Shown one piece after another: positions 32,564 through 45,107 of a stretch of DNA of 64,000 bases. Location of the stretch: positions 3,353,001 through 3,417,000 of the forward strand of contig NC_088326.1 in assembly GCF_910592395.1 (NCBI RefSeq). Reading direction: 5' to 3'. Under the pieces are notes generated by a model. That model was not told where the DNA came from, did no database searches, and worked only from the letters and a program-made list of their open reading frames with translations. Source of the stretch: Lineus longissimus (lineage: Eukaryota; Nemertea; Pilidiophora; Heteronemertea; Lineidae). The first letter of the stretch is position 1. Each line of letters starts with the position of its first letter. The translations under genes were made by a program, and so were the position numbers.

Positions 32564-32674
32564 ACGAAAAAAGAAATGGCCGCGTATCTAAATCTTACGA
32601 TCATCGACAAATACTACGGCACTCCATTTACCTCTGAGCCGCTGTCTCTTGCCTGGGACTTTCTACATATCACA
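32564..32674 (+). CDS. Tetraspanin large-loop exon 4a (copy B)
   Basis: Same as 3894-4004, with intact phase 0 borders and the NLT sequon. It pairs with exon 4b at 33212 as a presumed mutually exclusive alternative. Confidence 0.85.
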
Positions 32675-33211
32675 GTGAGTCGAAACCAGTGTCGTGTCGG
32701 AACAGCATCGCAAAGAGCCTCGGTATCCCTCTAATAGAGAGGTTCAGATTTCGTCCTAAGGAAGTGGTTAGACGGCCTCAGCTGTATTTTCAATCCACAA
32801 ATCCAAAGTGGTCTCTCAAGGCGACGCGACCGTGTATGCGGTCAGTCTCTTGACGTTGGCTTGATACCGAGGTCTCTTGTCTTGCGTTATGTTCAGACTG
32901 ACGTGTGGTTAGTGGCAAGCTTCTAGTGCATAGGTTAGAGAGTGAAGCATGGCTATATTCATACATGTTGATGTATTCCAGTGCATTTTTCAGTTGCAGC
33001 TTCCAGAAAAAGGGCTTTGGATTGGTGGGGGATCGGACGTACGGAAGGAGATGCAAAGCTTCGCATTGTCTTAAATTTTAAGACCTGCCGGTCCGGCGAA
33101 AGCATTTCCCGGATGAACCAGGATTGGACGCTTATGATTTGACGAAAAGCAGTTTCCCCTGTGCTTGTGCTTGTGCTTTTGCTTCTAGTTTGCTTGCTTG
33201 CTTGTTTTCAG

Positions 33212-33322
33212 GCTGTTTCGCTTGCCAAGACCTTCTTGCTCTCCACCATCTACACAGAATACGACGGAACCGCCAACTCCGCGAACGCAGTATCTTTGGC
33301 TTGGGACTACGCTCAAATCACA
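33212..33322 (+). CDS. Tetraspanin large-loop exon 4b (copy B)
   Basis: Same as 4542-4652 in length, phase and residues. The pyrimidine-rich tract upstream has small changes (GTGCTTGTGCTTGTGC here). Confidence 0.85.
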
Positions 33323-33543
33323 GTAAGTGAACTTTGATAAAGGGACTCCAACGAACTGGGACAATTTGTAGTTCGATCACCATGCCTATAGGTACCGCCA
33401 GCATCTATATTATGCCAATGTAGCTCCATTTTAACGAAGTATCACTATATGTTAAGTTAACCTGTATTTTATGTTACCAAATAATCAGTTGATTTCAAAT
33501 ATCGCCACGTTTTCATTTTCATTCGCCCACTCTCCCTCTCTAG

Positions 33544-33738
33544 TTCTCCTGCTGCGGTCTTGACAACTACACCGATTTTGCTTCTGCCACCAACTGGAAC
33601 AAAACTTCTGCAGCCGGCTCCATGGTTATACCGCCATCTTGTTGTAAAGTCCAGGACGCGAGCACCTTCCCAACCTTTACGTTGACCGACACTAACTGTC
33701 CATACAATCCTTCCACGACCAACTCAAACTACCAGACT
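33544..33738 (+). CDS. Tetraspanin EC2 core exon with CCG motif (copy B)
   Basis: Same as 4874-5068, all cysteines kept. One replacement was seen (CPYN instead of CPYS). The splice sites are intact. Confidence 0.93.
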
Positions 33739-34001
33739 GTAAGTATATGTTTAAGTGGTCTTGCCATTAACCTTTTTCTCAAGCAAGAATTTGAGACTTC
33801 CGATCTCGGAAAGCCTAATTTTTGAGGATTACGAATCTTCGCCTTGATCGGAAGAAGCGTCCTGTGGGAACTGAGAAAGTGCTACACTGAAGATCAGCTT
33901 TATAGTAAGGCTAAGATAAAAATAATTTCATAAATTGGTTTGGGAATCTTTCCTTTTGGTGTCTGGTGCTTCTCTCAATCATAACGAATTCATTTTTTCA
34001 G

Positions 34002-34154
34002 ACTTGCTACGCTTCGCTGATGAGCTACGTCCAGACGTACTCCATTGCAATAATAGCTGTAACATCATCCGTGGCCGTCCTGCAACTAATCGTCATCATA
34101 GCTGCATGTTGCCTCTGTCGGGCCATTGGAGGGGACTCAGATACACGCGCCTAA
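34002..34154 (+). CDS. Tetraspanin terminal exon 7a (copy B)
   Basis: Same 50 residues as copy A, including the TCY cysteine, TM4 and CCLCR tail. Only 450 bp separates it from exon 7b here, because the DIRS-containing 7.08 kb of unit A is absent. Confidence 0.9.
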   Translation, partial: TCYASLMSYVQTYSIAIIAVTSSVAVLQLIVIIAACCLCRAIGGDSDTRA

Positions 34155-34604
34155 TTCTAACAGAGAAGCTTCCGCATCTAACAGTGAACTCATAACTGCA
34201 TTCACCAATTTCCGAAATCAAAATCACCCGTCGGGAACTAATCCCAGATACTGCCGTCTGATTGGCTCGGGTTTCTTGAACTTTCCGGTCACTTTCTGGG
34301 TTCTGGGGTATATGTTAAACCTTCGTTCTCTCCATCAAAAACACGGAAAAACTCGGTTGTTTTCGCGAACTTCATTAACAACATAACTACTGAGGCTTGA
34401 TTCTACTGCAGCAGTTTACCATCGAAACCTGAGAGTTTCTGCCGTTAATTTGAACCAGACATTTGCTGCTCACACGTTTCTGAACTGCTGCAGCGGAATC
34501 GGGCCTTTACACTCCTGGAAAAAGTCTCGCAAACACATCAACCAACATTCAACCTATATTTTCGGTTGTTTCCAAATTAGTGATTAAAAGCCGTCCATTT
34601 TCAG

Positions 34605-34751
34605 TCCTGCATGACGTCACTGATGAGTTTTGTGCAGACTTACTCCGTCGTCATTATCGCTGTGGCATCAACCGTGGCGTTCATACAGCTTCTTGTAATT
34701 ATTGCCGCCTGCTGCTTCTGCCGGGCCATCGGCACTGAATCCGATAAATAG
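34605..34751 (+). CDS. Tetraspanin terminal exon 7b (copy B)
   Basis: The acceptor and phase match 13015-13161, with a single replacement near the C-terminus (TES instead of TDS). This is the compact arrangement that probably reflects the ancestral 7a-7b order. Confidence 0.88.
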   Translation, partial: SCMTSLMSFVQTYSVVIIAVASTVAFIQLLVIIAACCFCRAIGTESDK

Positions 34752-35621
34752 GAAGTTAATAGAGAGGTTGCGCTTTCAAAACGTATACGTAAAGAAAACG
34801 TGAATACAGATGTTGCTCCAATGCAAATCTTTTGATTTTAACGAACGGCATAGGCCTTTACGAACCCGTCACATGGACGATATAATAAATAGGTAACGAG
34901 AATTGATGTACATGTAATAGCTTTAATAAATTGTTTTAGGTTGTAAATATTCATACATGGTTGGTAATTAAAAACTTGGAAAATCAAATTGACTCGTTGT
35001 GTTATCATTCTTCCTTTAAAGTGGTCCTCCATGTTTCACCAATAGTAGCAGCGCCATTCACAGGACTAACATTTGGTCATCCGGAGCTTCAGTGCCTTTA
35101 AATCAGTAATACCTCGCTCTCGGCGAGGGGAGGAGCATGCATTTGACCCGGGCATTCGATGATGATTTTGGGTGAGATTTTAAGAAAAAATGACTATCCT
35201 GACCAACTTGGTCCAAAACCCTCCAAAGTATAGTCGTCAGAATTCATAATTGAATCAAATATTTATTTATCTATTTGAAAGACTCTGATTTTATCGAAGT
35301 TGGCGATCTATCTTTTTGCTACCCGATTTAAACGCTTTCATCACCATCACAACACAATATGATATCATGTTAAAAATTGAAATAAAATCAATAAATCAAT
35401 AGTTCACAATACCGACCAACCTCATAAATGATTTTTTAAGTCAGTTTCCAACAATTGGTGCAGAGGTTATCGACATTTCAAGTCGCGGCGGCAGGTTAAA
35501 GACGTGCTTTTCAGCTCAAAGCAAAGTAATGGTTTGTGCGAAAGAACCTTTTGCAACTGTCTGGCTTGTGGCATCCTTTATCAGCAAAGCGCAGTCCACC
35601 AGCCCAAATCTAGTTCGGGCC

Positions 35622-35691
35622 GTCGGAGTGGCGCAGTGGAGCATCAGCGCCGCCTGTCACCACTGAGGTTCCGGTTCGATTCCCGGCCGGT
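35622..35691 (+). repeat. tRNA-derived SINE head (copy B)
   Basis: Counterpart of 14031-14100. Boxes A and B are unchanged, with a few differences between them. Confidence 0.7.
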
Positions 35692-36395
35692 CTTGGTACA
35701 CTCACGTGTTAGAGAGAGCGGCCACTCACTTCGATAGAGTAGGTTTTCACCGGTTTACATGTGAATTACAATCGCCCGATATTGTTTATAGACCTAATAA
35801 TCACCACCGTTTGATGTCTGTGATGTTGGTGAGAATAGAATGCACAACTTTTAGCAACGAAACCCATCCGGACACAGCCATGATCTTTTTCGTGAGCCTT
35901 TGTGTTTCGTTTTGGGCGTCAAATGGTCTCTAAATTGCGTCTGCGGGCATATGGATAGCCTCTTACTACAAGCGACGCCAAGTCATCCCTAGTCCAGTGA
36001 TGAAGCAGAGTTCGTTCCCGTGATGATGTGTAGTCCAGTCGATGAATTGTGAATAATTGTGTACAGTCCTCTGGCTGATAAGTTCTGTTTGGTTCAGCCG
36101 ACGAATTGTGTACAGTCAAGCCGGTGTATTATGCGGTATGAAACTTGGCGGATGGTTGTCTAGTCCACCGAAGCTGACGAAATGAGCTGACATGATTTAC
36201 ATCAGCTCGCACCCTCGAAACACGGCGGACAATCCAGCCGTAATTCAATTTAGTCTACTGGGCAGACGGAAGCCTCGGCCCTGTAATATATTTACTATGT
36301 AAAGCCATTGAGTGGAGTTTTTTTCAGGATATTGAAGTTAAGTTTCTCAATCATACAAACATACGATTCTGAGATATTCCGAGCAAATTTTCAAA

Positions 36396-36653
36396 ATGAC
36401 CAAGCAAATTCGACGGGCCTACTACGAGAAGCTGATTGACAACAGAGCTTTGCATCATCCAGATCTGTCCAGCTCGCTGGAGGTATCACTTCTTGGTTGT
36501 GCAACCGTTTGCCTTTTGCATGCAGTTTGTACCACGTTTGATACTTGTGACAAAGGCAATGGTATTACGTGCCAGGGGAGTCGCAGAGAGGGCACCTGTA
36601 TGGAGAAGGAGGAGGCTTTTTTCAAGCCAAGGTGCAGGCTATTTCAAAGAAAG
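36396..36653 (+). CDS. PAN/apple-like exon (copy B)
   Basis: Same ATG and same donor (AAAG/GTAATG) as copy A, with two replacements and all cysteines kept. The frame happens to stay open into the intron to 36812. No downstream partner exon was recognised. Confidence 0.5.
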
Positions 36654-36963
36654 GTAATGATACATGTATATTCTAAAACACCTTGGCCACAATGTTTGGC
36701 TTTTATAATGGATGATGTGTTAGCCTCGTTTTCACAACAAATGTTTTGGTGTGACACTCACTACCTCTTGAGAGGGGATAAAATGTGTCGAAAACAGATT
36801 ATCGGTGAATAATTCCTAAACTATATATCGGTTGAAAAGTTTTAGAATAGACATTAGTACCTCGCTCATTGTCGGTATTGGGTGTCTCGCCAAACACAGC
36901 TTGGGGGTAGCTGTCCTTTCTCGCTAAATCTCGGCTGCCGCCTCGGTTAAGGCCAACATCTAA

Positions 36964-37704
36964 AGCTAAGCGCACACGGGCGACAAAAAAATGACAGCGA
37001 AACTGAAAACATTTGTTTTCAGTTGTTTTCGAAATGTTTTGCGACTTTGTCGCGTTTGTTTCAATCACTCGCACACGGGAGACAAAATGACACGGTAACG
37101 TCACAGGTCACGTCAAAAACAAGGGGTAACCATGGTTGCGCCATACGTCACACACCCGGTCACACCCGCGTATTCCAAGATGGCGGCCGATCTCTAGGGT
37201 CTTTGCTATTTCAGTAATTGCGGCATACCGCCTGTTCTTATCGCTGTAGAGCGGCGAGGTCACCTCGAACAGGGCAGGCCTTTCCTGCCACAGCTCGACC
37301 AACCTGCCCTCGAGCTCAGTCGTCCGTATTAATTCATGCAATTCCGATTCTTCATCCACAATCAACCCCGTTTCGTTTAAAATTGGCGCTGCCATTTTGA
37401 CCTGGCTTGGTTGGTATCACATGACGCTGAACGTCATCGTGATTGGCTAATGATGATGATGACGCAAAAAATGTTTTACATTTCGTTGCAGTCACCCGCA
37501 AACGGGCGACGTTTTGACGAAAAACATTTTGACTAGGTCAAAAATCTATTGCATGTTTAATATTCGAAAACTGTTTCAAAAAAAAATGTTTTCGAAAAAC
37601 ATTTGTTTTTGTCGCCCGCAGACGGGCAACAAATTGTGAAAAAATATTTGAAAACAAATGTTTTCAGGTTTTTTTGTCATTTTGTTGCCCGTGTGCGCTT
37701 AGCT
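36964..37704 (-). mobile_element. PIF/Harbinger-type element carrying a MADF ORF (copy B)
   Basis: Identical length (741 bp), ends and TAA target duplications (36961-36963, 37705-37707) to the unit A copy. Confidence 0.85.
37108..37395 (-). CDS. MADF-domain protein of the Harbinger element (95 aa, copy B)
   Basis: The protein is identical to that of 15507-15794 as far as I can see; the one base difference noticed (near 37267) is silent. This kind of ORF normally partners with a Harbinger transposase, which is absent here. Confidence 0.8.
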   Translation of the reverse strand: MAAPILNETGLIVDEESELHELIRTTELEGRLVELWQERPALFEVTSPLYSDKNRRYAAITEIAKTLEIGRHLGIRGCDRVCDVWRNHGYPLFLT

Positions 37705-37709
37705 TAAAC

Positions 37710-39735
37710 CCCACACCCAAACTGTCCCTTCAAATCACGTGCACGGAGCTATATAAATACGATTGCCGTGTGCTTGCGCACTTCCGACTTCAAAAGAATG
37801 GAATCTTAATTTAAATTCGCCATTTGCTGACATCATTGGCGCCAAAGACTATTTCTTTTGACCCTGTTGACCTCGCTTCTAAAAGCTTTTTTGAGAAAGC
37901 CATTTAAACATTAAAATCAACTACGAACATTATCTATAATATCACCGAGCTATATACATTGTAAATGCGATATATCAAGAAATAACTGTCGCATTATCGA
38001 ATTATACGGTTAGCTTGGAACTATTTGTACCCAATTACCCTTCCGCCAGCGTAACCTCGTCACAATCATAGCGCTTCTTTAATATGCCGACGGTTGACCA
38101 ACGAAAATCCAGGTCTACCATTAAAGCCGTGATGGCCTCGGTGGTTAGACGGTTGTACTGTGGAATGGATGGTCACGAGATCGAACCCCGGCGAATCTAA
38201 TTTTTCGAGTTTTTTTGAAAAATGTTCTCGTTATTATTCATTCATGTACGTTTATCAGGCGCGGATCCAAGCAGGTGCACCAGACGCACGGCTCCTAATT
38301 GATGTAAACGTTTTTAATTTACCACTCATGAAATTTTGGAACACACCTGTCCAGGAATGTTGATAAGAAATGCAGAGCACGCTCCCTCTTCTTCCAGTTC
38401 CTAGATTCGCCGGCCCTCTTATACCACCACCTTATACCATTATGAATATTTTCACGAAGAAAACCCCTTCACCCGAACTTTTCAAGCTGAAGTACACACT
38501 GATTTAGGTGTTCGAGCACTCCAGAGAATGGTTTGACATGTTGGCGCTAAATTCATTATCAGTGATGAGCATTTAGTTTGTAACTACAGTGATGAGCTGC
38601 AGGCGGATAGATTCAAATTACATATCATCTTCCTGGTCACCTAAATCCCACACCCAAACTGTCCCTTCAAATCACGTGCACGGAGCTATATAAATACGAT
38701 TGCCGTGTGCTTGCGCACTTCCGACTCCAAAAGAATCGAATCTTAATTCAAATTCGCCATTGCTGACATCATTGGCGCCAAAGACTATTTCTTTTGACCC
38801 TGTTGACCTCGCTTCTAAAATCTTTTTTGAGAAAGCCATTTAAACATTAAAAATCAACTACGAACATTATCTATAATATCACCGAGCTTTATAAATGCGA
38901 TATATCAAGAAATAACTGTCGCATTATCGAATTATACGGTTAGCTTGGAACTATTTGTACCCAATTACCCTTCCGCCAGCGTAACCTCGTCACAATCATG
39001 GCGCTTCTTCAATATGCCGACGACTTGACCAACGAAAATCCCGGTATACCATTAAAGCCTTGATGGCCTCGGCGGTTAGACGGTTGTACTGTGGAATGGG
39101 TGGTCACGAGTTCGAACTCCGGCGAATCTAATTTTTCGAGTCTTTTTGAAAAATGTTCTCGTTATTATTCATTCATGTACGTTTATCAGGCGCGGATCCA
39201 AGCAGGTGCACCAGACGCACGGCTCCTAATTTGTGTAAACGTTTTTAATTTACCACTCATGAAATTTTGGAACACACCTGTCCAGGAATGTTGATAAGAA
39301 ATGCAGAGCACGCTCCCTCTTCTTCCAGTTCCTAGATTCGCCGGCCCTCTTATACCACCACCTTATACCATTATGAATATTATCACGAAGAAAACCCCTT
39401 CACCCGAACTTTTCAAGCTGAAGTACACACTGATTTAGGTGTTCGAGCACTCCAGAGAATGGTTTGACATGTCGGCGCTAAATTCATTATCAGTGATGAG
39501 CATTTAGTTTGTAACTACAGTGATGAGCTGCAGGCGGATAGATTCAAATTACATATCATCTTCCTGGTCACCTAAATCCCACACCCAAACTGTCCCTTCA
39601 AATCACGTGCACGGAGCTATACAAATACGATTGCCGTGTGCTTGCGCACTTCCGACTACAAAAGAATCGAATCTTGATTCAAATTCGCCATTGCTGACAT
39701 CATTGGCGCCAAAGACTATTTCTTTTGACCCTGTT
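37710..39735. repeat. ~931-bp tandem array (copy B: two units plus a partial)
   Basis: Unit starts at 37710, 38647 and 39578 (spacings 937 and 931). The TATA-like box in the last partial unit is altered (CTATACAAATACG). It is one unit shorter than the unit A array. Confidence 0.85.
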
Positions 39736-40398
39736 GGCTGTATAGCTAAATAGTCAAAATTAGCAAAGATATACACATGTCACTATGCTACGAGTATTAG
39801 GTCAGCAGGCGTTCGTCTATTACGCGATCACGACTACTTCAAATACGCTGAGCAGAGAAACGAAAGTTTGATACCTAACTAAATTCTGAAAGATCAATAT
39901 TTTGGTTTTGCTAATGTGCCTTCACTAATATGTTCTTTCGTTTTCATCTCAAGAAATATCAACCTGAAAGTGATCTTGATTTTATCGATAGATACCTCTT
40001 ACACTAATTGATAATCTAATGTAAGAGTTTTTTTAATATATTTGTCATAACAATTTTACAATACCCAAAATATGAGTCATACCAGCAGACCACAGGCCTA
40101 GACTACATATAGGCCCCTACTATAAATCAGATACTTGGTCCTGGTCAATTGGACAGACTACCACTCGGAAGAGATTGTCCCCATGTTTATTAGAAATTTC
40201 TTTGGACCGACTGACTGATGAGACTGTCCATATGATTTCTGGAGATGTCTCTTGGACAAATTTCTCTTCGAGTAATTTCTAATTGAGGAGCCAGCACAAT
40301 TAAATACCCTGGACATTGGCATGTGGGATGTTATCATCAGTATCTTTGTCACAATTCTGTATCCACTTTCATCTCGGTTGTGTTGGCATTTGTTTCAG

Positions 40399-40478
40399 GT
40401 CTCGCACATTCCCAGAAACCCAATGTTCTGTTGATTGTTGTGGATGATTTGAGACCAGCTATTGGCTGCTACGGCTAA
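40399..40478 (+). pseudogene. Iduronate-2-sulfatase-like exon fragment (copy B)
   Basis: Same acceptor, same reading (NVLLIVVDDLRPAIGCYG) and the same premature TAA as 19470-19549. Confidence 0.75.
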
Positions 40479-40506
40479 AAATCAAACGAGGACTGACAAC
40501 GAATTT

Positions 40507-42009
40507 GAGGGTTGGTCTTGCTCTTCGATCTTGTCACGTCACATCCTTGTCCCTTGCTCTGCCACAATCATGTAAAATGCCTAAATACTGTATTGAATTG
40601 AATTCTATTTTCTGTCTTCAGAAAATCTAGGAAGAAGTCGCCACCCTCTGATGATCTCATCCAATTTTACCAAAGACTCCAAAGCAGTGCAGGAGAGGAA
40701 TGGTGGCCTGTTCGAACAGGCATGGACTGAATCGCCAGCTCTCATCTCCCTAGTCACTCCGATGGCCACGTGTCACTCCTCGATCATCAGCGATTTCAAT
40801 AAATGATGCGTTGATGTGGGCAAAAAGTGAATCCTTTCTCGCCTTTGAACTCTGGTGTTCGTCGTATCAATCCATTTTGATTGTCGAGCAACTTGTGGGC
40901 ACACCTCAACTTGTTAGTTGGAAGTAATTTGCAATAGAGTGACTTACTTTTATTGCTATATTTTATTGTATTTTTTCACTTCACATCATTGTTATTTTGA
41001 AAAAGCCTGCCAAAATTCTGTTGACTGTTGGTTGTCGACAAGAGTCTATGTTTCATGAATAACAAGGCTGTGTTCTGTACATTGTATTCCGTCTTTAGTC
41101 TCCTGTCTTTGCATCTGTTTTCATTATTTTGTTACCTTAAAAGAGGGCAACGTTAAGTCGGTGAATTGGTTTGGATGGAGATGACCCTTACGAAAAAAAT
41201 CTCAGATTCACCATGGTAAAATCGGAGTTGACCATGCTCACCATGGTGAATGCAGCGTTCACCATGGTGAATTCAAAGTTTACCATGCTCACCATGGTGA
41301 ATGTAGAATTTACCCTGCTCACCATGGTAAAATATTTCACCGTCCCAATTCACTATGGTGAAGTGCTGTCAGTTTGCCATGGTGAAATTGAGACACATTT
41401 TTTTATCCTTCGGGTAGGCCCCCTACACCAACACCTAACACTTTCTCAACCCCAATACTTGACCTGACCCAATGTATGTCTGCCCTTATCAGCCCAGGAA
41501 CTCCCCAACCCAAGCAAAATCATGAAGCCCATCGCACTATTGTCCGTCTTTTGTCATGGTACAGGCAACGGCAATTGCAATTGGTGAAATCCCAATATCT
41601 TTCTGTCTGCATGGTCTGTGGGATGTCGAAACAATCAACCTCTGCCAGCTGCTTATCTATTCAGATTGTGAAGGCCTTGACACAACAAAAAAACTCTGAA
41701 ACAACTACCCTCTGCCAGCTGGTTATCTGGTCAGGTTGGGACGACCTTGACACAGCCTAAAAATTACACCAAGGTTACCGCTAAAGAACTTTGGAGACGA
41801 CAGGACAGCCTACGTAACAACCAACCTCTTCCAGCCGGTTATCTGGTCAGGTTGGGAAGACATTGACACAAACTTCAAAGGGTCCTTTAGCTGTACAAGA
41901 CAACATTACACTGTGATACAAGACGACTGATTTGGTTGTACCGTGGTAATCATCTCACAAGGACGGACAATGGAACAACCAACGTCTGCCAGCTGGTTAT
42001 CTGATCAGG
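40507..42009. other. Inverted segment relative to unit A
   Basis: About 1.5 kb here is the reverse complement of about 19957-21445. The left join follows GAATTTGAGGG and the right join is at CTGATCAGGCTTCAATC. The unit A sequences on either side (19551-19950 and 21447-21675, the latter holding a SINE) are missing, so the inversion came with edge deletions or the SINE was added to A later. Confidence 0.85.
41205..41400. repeat. Array of TTCACCATGGTGAA palindromes (copy B, inverted)
   Basis: Reverse complement of 20570-20765 with almost no changes. Confidence 0.8.
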
Positions 42010-43129
42010 CTTCAATCTCTTCATCTATCTTGGCCCTCGACGATGGCACCTTTGGTCCTTCCTTTTCCAGCAAGTGTCTGAAACAGTGAAAACAAAAACA
42101 CAGTGGAAATCATTGACGGCGTTGTAGGTTAGACACTGCTGCTCAAATGATATGAAATATTCTCCTCACAATCCAAAGAAGAAAACTTAGGGGGCTTTTT
42201 CGTTATGCATTTCTTTGCAGTGAATTAACGAGTAAACGTTGTCATTGTGAGAGCGAGCCCTCACCATATTCAGGCTTCGCCCTCAACGGGGCCCCTTCTA
42301 TCCAGCTGTGCTGGATCCACTCTCTTATTTGATGGTGACCTACCATGTGGTCCAGCCACCAGTCAGACAAGGATCCCCTTTTGCGAGTTGTTGCTACTTC
42401 TGGCTGTACCGAGGCTACTTTTTGCTGGGTCACTGGATGTACCAAGTCATGCCCGCTGAAACGACGAGTGATCATATCAACATTGTTGTGGTGATACTCT
42501 ACACCATCCCTTCGCAATTCCCACAGCCCGTGATCACTGTTCACTAAAAGATTGGAGAAACAAGTCGTCACAATTCCGTTGGCGTCATATGCAATTTGAA
42601 TTGCAGCAGACGTCGCGGTTTAGCATAAGTTGTGTACCGGTGCTACCGAATACGCTGCATGACACAAGGGCCTTAACATCACAGTAGAAAAGAATCATAT
42701 TGAATTTGGCTAAATCACAGGGCTCAGCCAGGCCTCTGAATCTGATGATCATGATGGGGAGCGGGGGATTGGTCCAGCAGCCGCTGGCAGCGGACATTTA
42801 TTGTCTTGACTCTTGCTTAGCGTTGCTACAGCTTAAAGTGCTATAGTACAGTCTAGAAGCAGTGTCATCATTGGCGAAATGGACCAAAGTTTGTGAGGGG
42901 CTGAGTTTCGTCCAAAAATAGATCTGTTTACACACTACGGCAATGGCGTATTGCAGGTACACGTCAACAGGTCATTGATTGTCGGACGTCAGTTTGCCAA
43001 GAAAAAAAAGGAATCGAAGGATTCATTGAACTCCTACGGTTAGATCGAGAGGGGGGTTTGGGGGTCCGACGCAGGTGCTCGCATGCATTGGTCGTATCCC
43101 CGAAACCTTTACAAGAACAACAAATCTGG

Positions 43130-43386
43130 TGGCATCGATCCAATGACGGTAAAGGAATTGACGGTGAAGTTACAACAAATCTGGTGGCATCGATCCAATG
43201 ACGGTAAAGGAATTGACGGTGAAGGATCTCGTGGCATATCGGATGCGCATCCGATGACGGTGAAGGAATTGACGGTGAAGGAATTGACGGTGAAGGAATT
43301 GACGGTGAAGGAATTGACGGTGAAGGAATTGACGGTGAAGAAATTGACGGTGAAGGAATTGACGGTGAAGGAATTGACGGTGAAGG
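43130..43386. repeat. 15-bp minisatellite, nine repeats (copy B)
   Basis: Same unit as 22784-22990. The core at 43253-43386 has nine GACGGTGAAG blocks, four more than unit A (60 bp). The one variant unit (AAATT instead of GAATT) is kept in both copies. Confidence 0.9.
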
Positions 43387-43489
43387 ATGCGCATCTGATG
43401 ACGGTAATATATGCGTATATATGTGTATATATTTTAGTTTTATACTATGTAATTTCAAGCTATAGTGAACTCACTCAGCTGTTTGACAT

Positions 43490-43630
43490 GGGGGAGCATC
43501 CCCCCCCCCCCCAACCCTGTCCTTCCGATACGTTTTAGCCAGTGCATTGGGGGGGGGGGGGGGTCTCCCAAACCCGGCCCCCTGTCCTTCTGACATGTTT
43601 GGCCAGTGCATTGGGGGTTTGGGAAACATG
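43490..43630. repeat. G/C-run hairpin repeat (copy B)
   Basis: Counterpart of 23085-23230 with longer C (12) and G (14) runs. Confidence 0.7.
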
Positions 43631-44381
43631 TGTAAGGGGGAGTCATTTTGTGTCTCTGGGTCTTGAAACTCACAAAGACAAAATCTTCGAAATCTGGATA
43701 CATAATAATTGATTTATCGCTAACAAAACCGCCTTAGCTGATTTGTGATGCGAGTTGGGTCATAGCAAGATGTATATTGTGGTCCTTTAAATCGTCTCAG
43801 AAGGACTAATTGAGGGGGGGGGGGTTAAAAATGCTCCAGCATGATGCATGATGCATGATTCCTGAGCAGAAATCCCCCTAACAGCAACTTAGATGTGATA
43901 TTCCTGATATTTGTGCTTTCAACCAACACCAATAGATGGCAACAGAAGACATTGGAAGGGTCTAACGTTATTTAGCAGAAATCCCCCTACAAGAAGCCTA
44001 ACAGCAACTCCGGGAACCAGAGTTAGGCCTGGAAGAATTTCCTAGCCCAGCGTAAAGAGTCGCAGAACCCTTAGAGCAGCTACCCAATGAAGAGAACTGT
44101 TTAGGGAAAATATGTCCCAAATCCCAACGAGTAGTGAGACACCACTTCGGGGAACAAGTGCGATGGTCCAAGATAAACGAGGTTTAGGTTGAAGTAGGAG
44201 TTGGGGTCAGGATTTATTTCAGAAAGGTTTTAAATTTCCCATGGTTTATATTTTGGACATTTTGATATTTTCTGGTAATGATACCTCTTCTATGGTATGA
44301 TATTTAGAAGTATATCAGAAACGAGGTCATTGTAGTTATATCAAAGAAATTTCTCATGTATCTCGATTTGAAAAGTGACAC

Positions 44382-44501
44382 TGGGTGATATGAATAAAGA
44401 CGAGCAAATGCTTTTTTCTAAAACTCCGCGTACATTTACACTAGGCCTTTCTGTACAAAATTGAAGTAAAAGCATTTGCTAGTCTTTATTCATATCACCC
44501 A
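44382..44501. mobile_element. 120-bp MITE present only in unit B
   Basis: Near-perfect inverted ends (TGGGTGATATGAATAAAGAC at the left, mirrored at the right) extend about 33 bp. Unit A at about 23975 reads GTGACATTGTC without it. No clear target duplication; one extra C sits at the left edge. Confidence 0.8.
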
Positions 44502-45040
44502 TTGTCTTCATGAATTAAATGATTCTTTTGATGTGATATTCCTGATATTTGTGCTTTCAACCAACACAGGAGACATTGGAAGGGTCCAACATTGAGAAAA
44601 AATGATTTCCGTACACCTATTTTATTTCTTCGTGAGGAGGGAAATTGCATGTTTTGTTAATAAAATAATCGTCTGCTTCCAAAGACTAACCACCCGGCAA
44701 GTGTGGAAATGAACAAGTGTTTTTGTTGTTTAACCAGTGGATTGGGGGAGTCCCTCACCCCCCCCCCCCCCGTTTCTCCAGTGGATTGCTGGGATTTGAG
44801 CCAATGCATTGGGGGAAGGCCGACACTAATACTTTTTTGCCCCAATGTATCCTTGAAAATACCAGCTGCCGATTCGAACAACCATCCTCGGTAGTACTCG
44901 AACGCCCGGAATCAGTATGTGCTGCAGTTTGAAAAGTTTGGGTGCATGAAGGGTATATGATAATGATAATGATAAAAATTTCGACATCTGTACATGGATG
45001 ATTAGACAACAAGAAAAGGAAGAAGAAAAAAAGAGAAAAC

Positions 45041-45107
45041 TGTGGCAGATTCACCGGGAGTCGAACCCGTGACCTACCGATTCACAGTCAAACACTCCAA
45101 GCGCTTT
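45041..45107 (-). repeat. tRNA-like SINE head, truncated (copy B)
   Basis: Same as 24454-24532 but lacking 14 bp with box A, which should abolish internal pol III promoter function. Confidence 0.6.
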
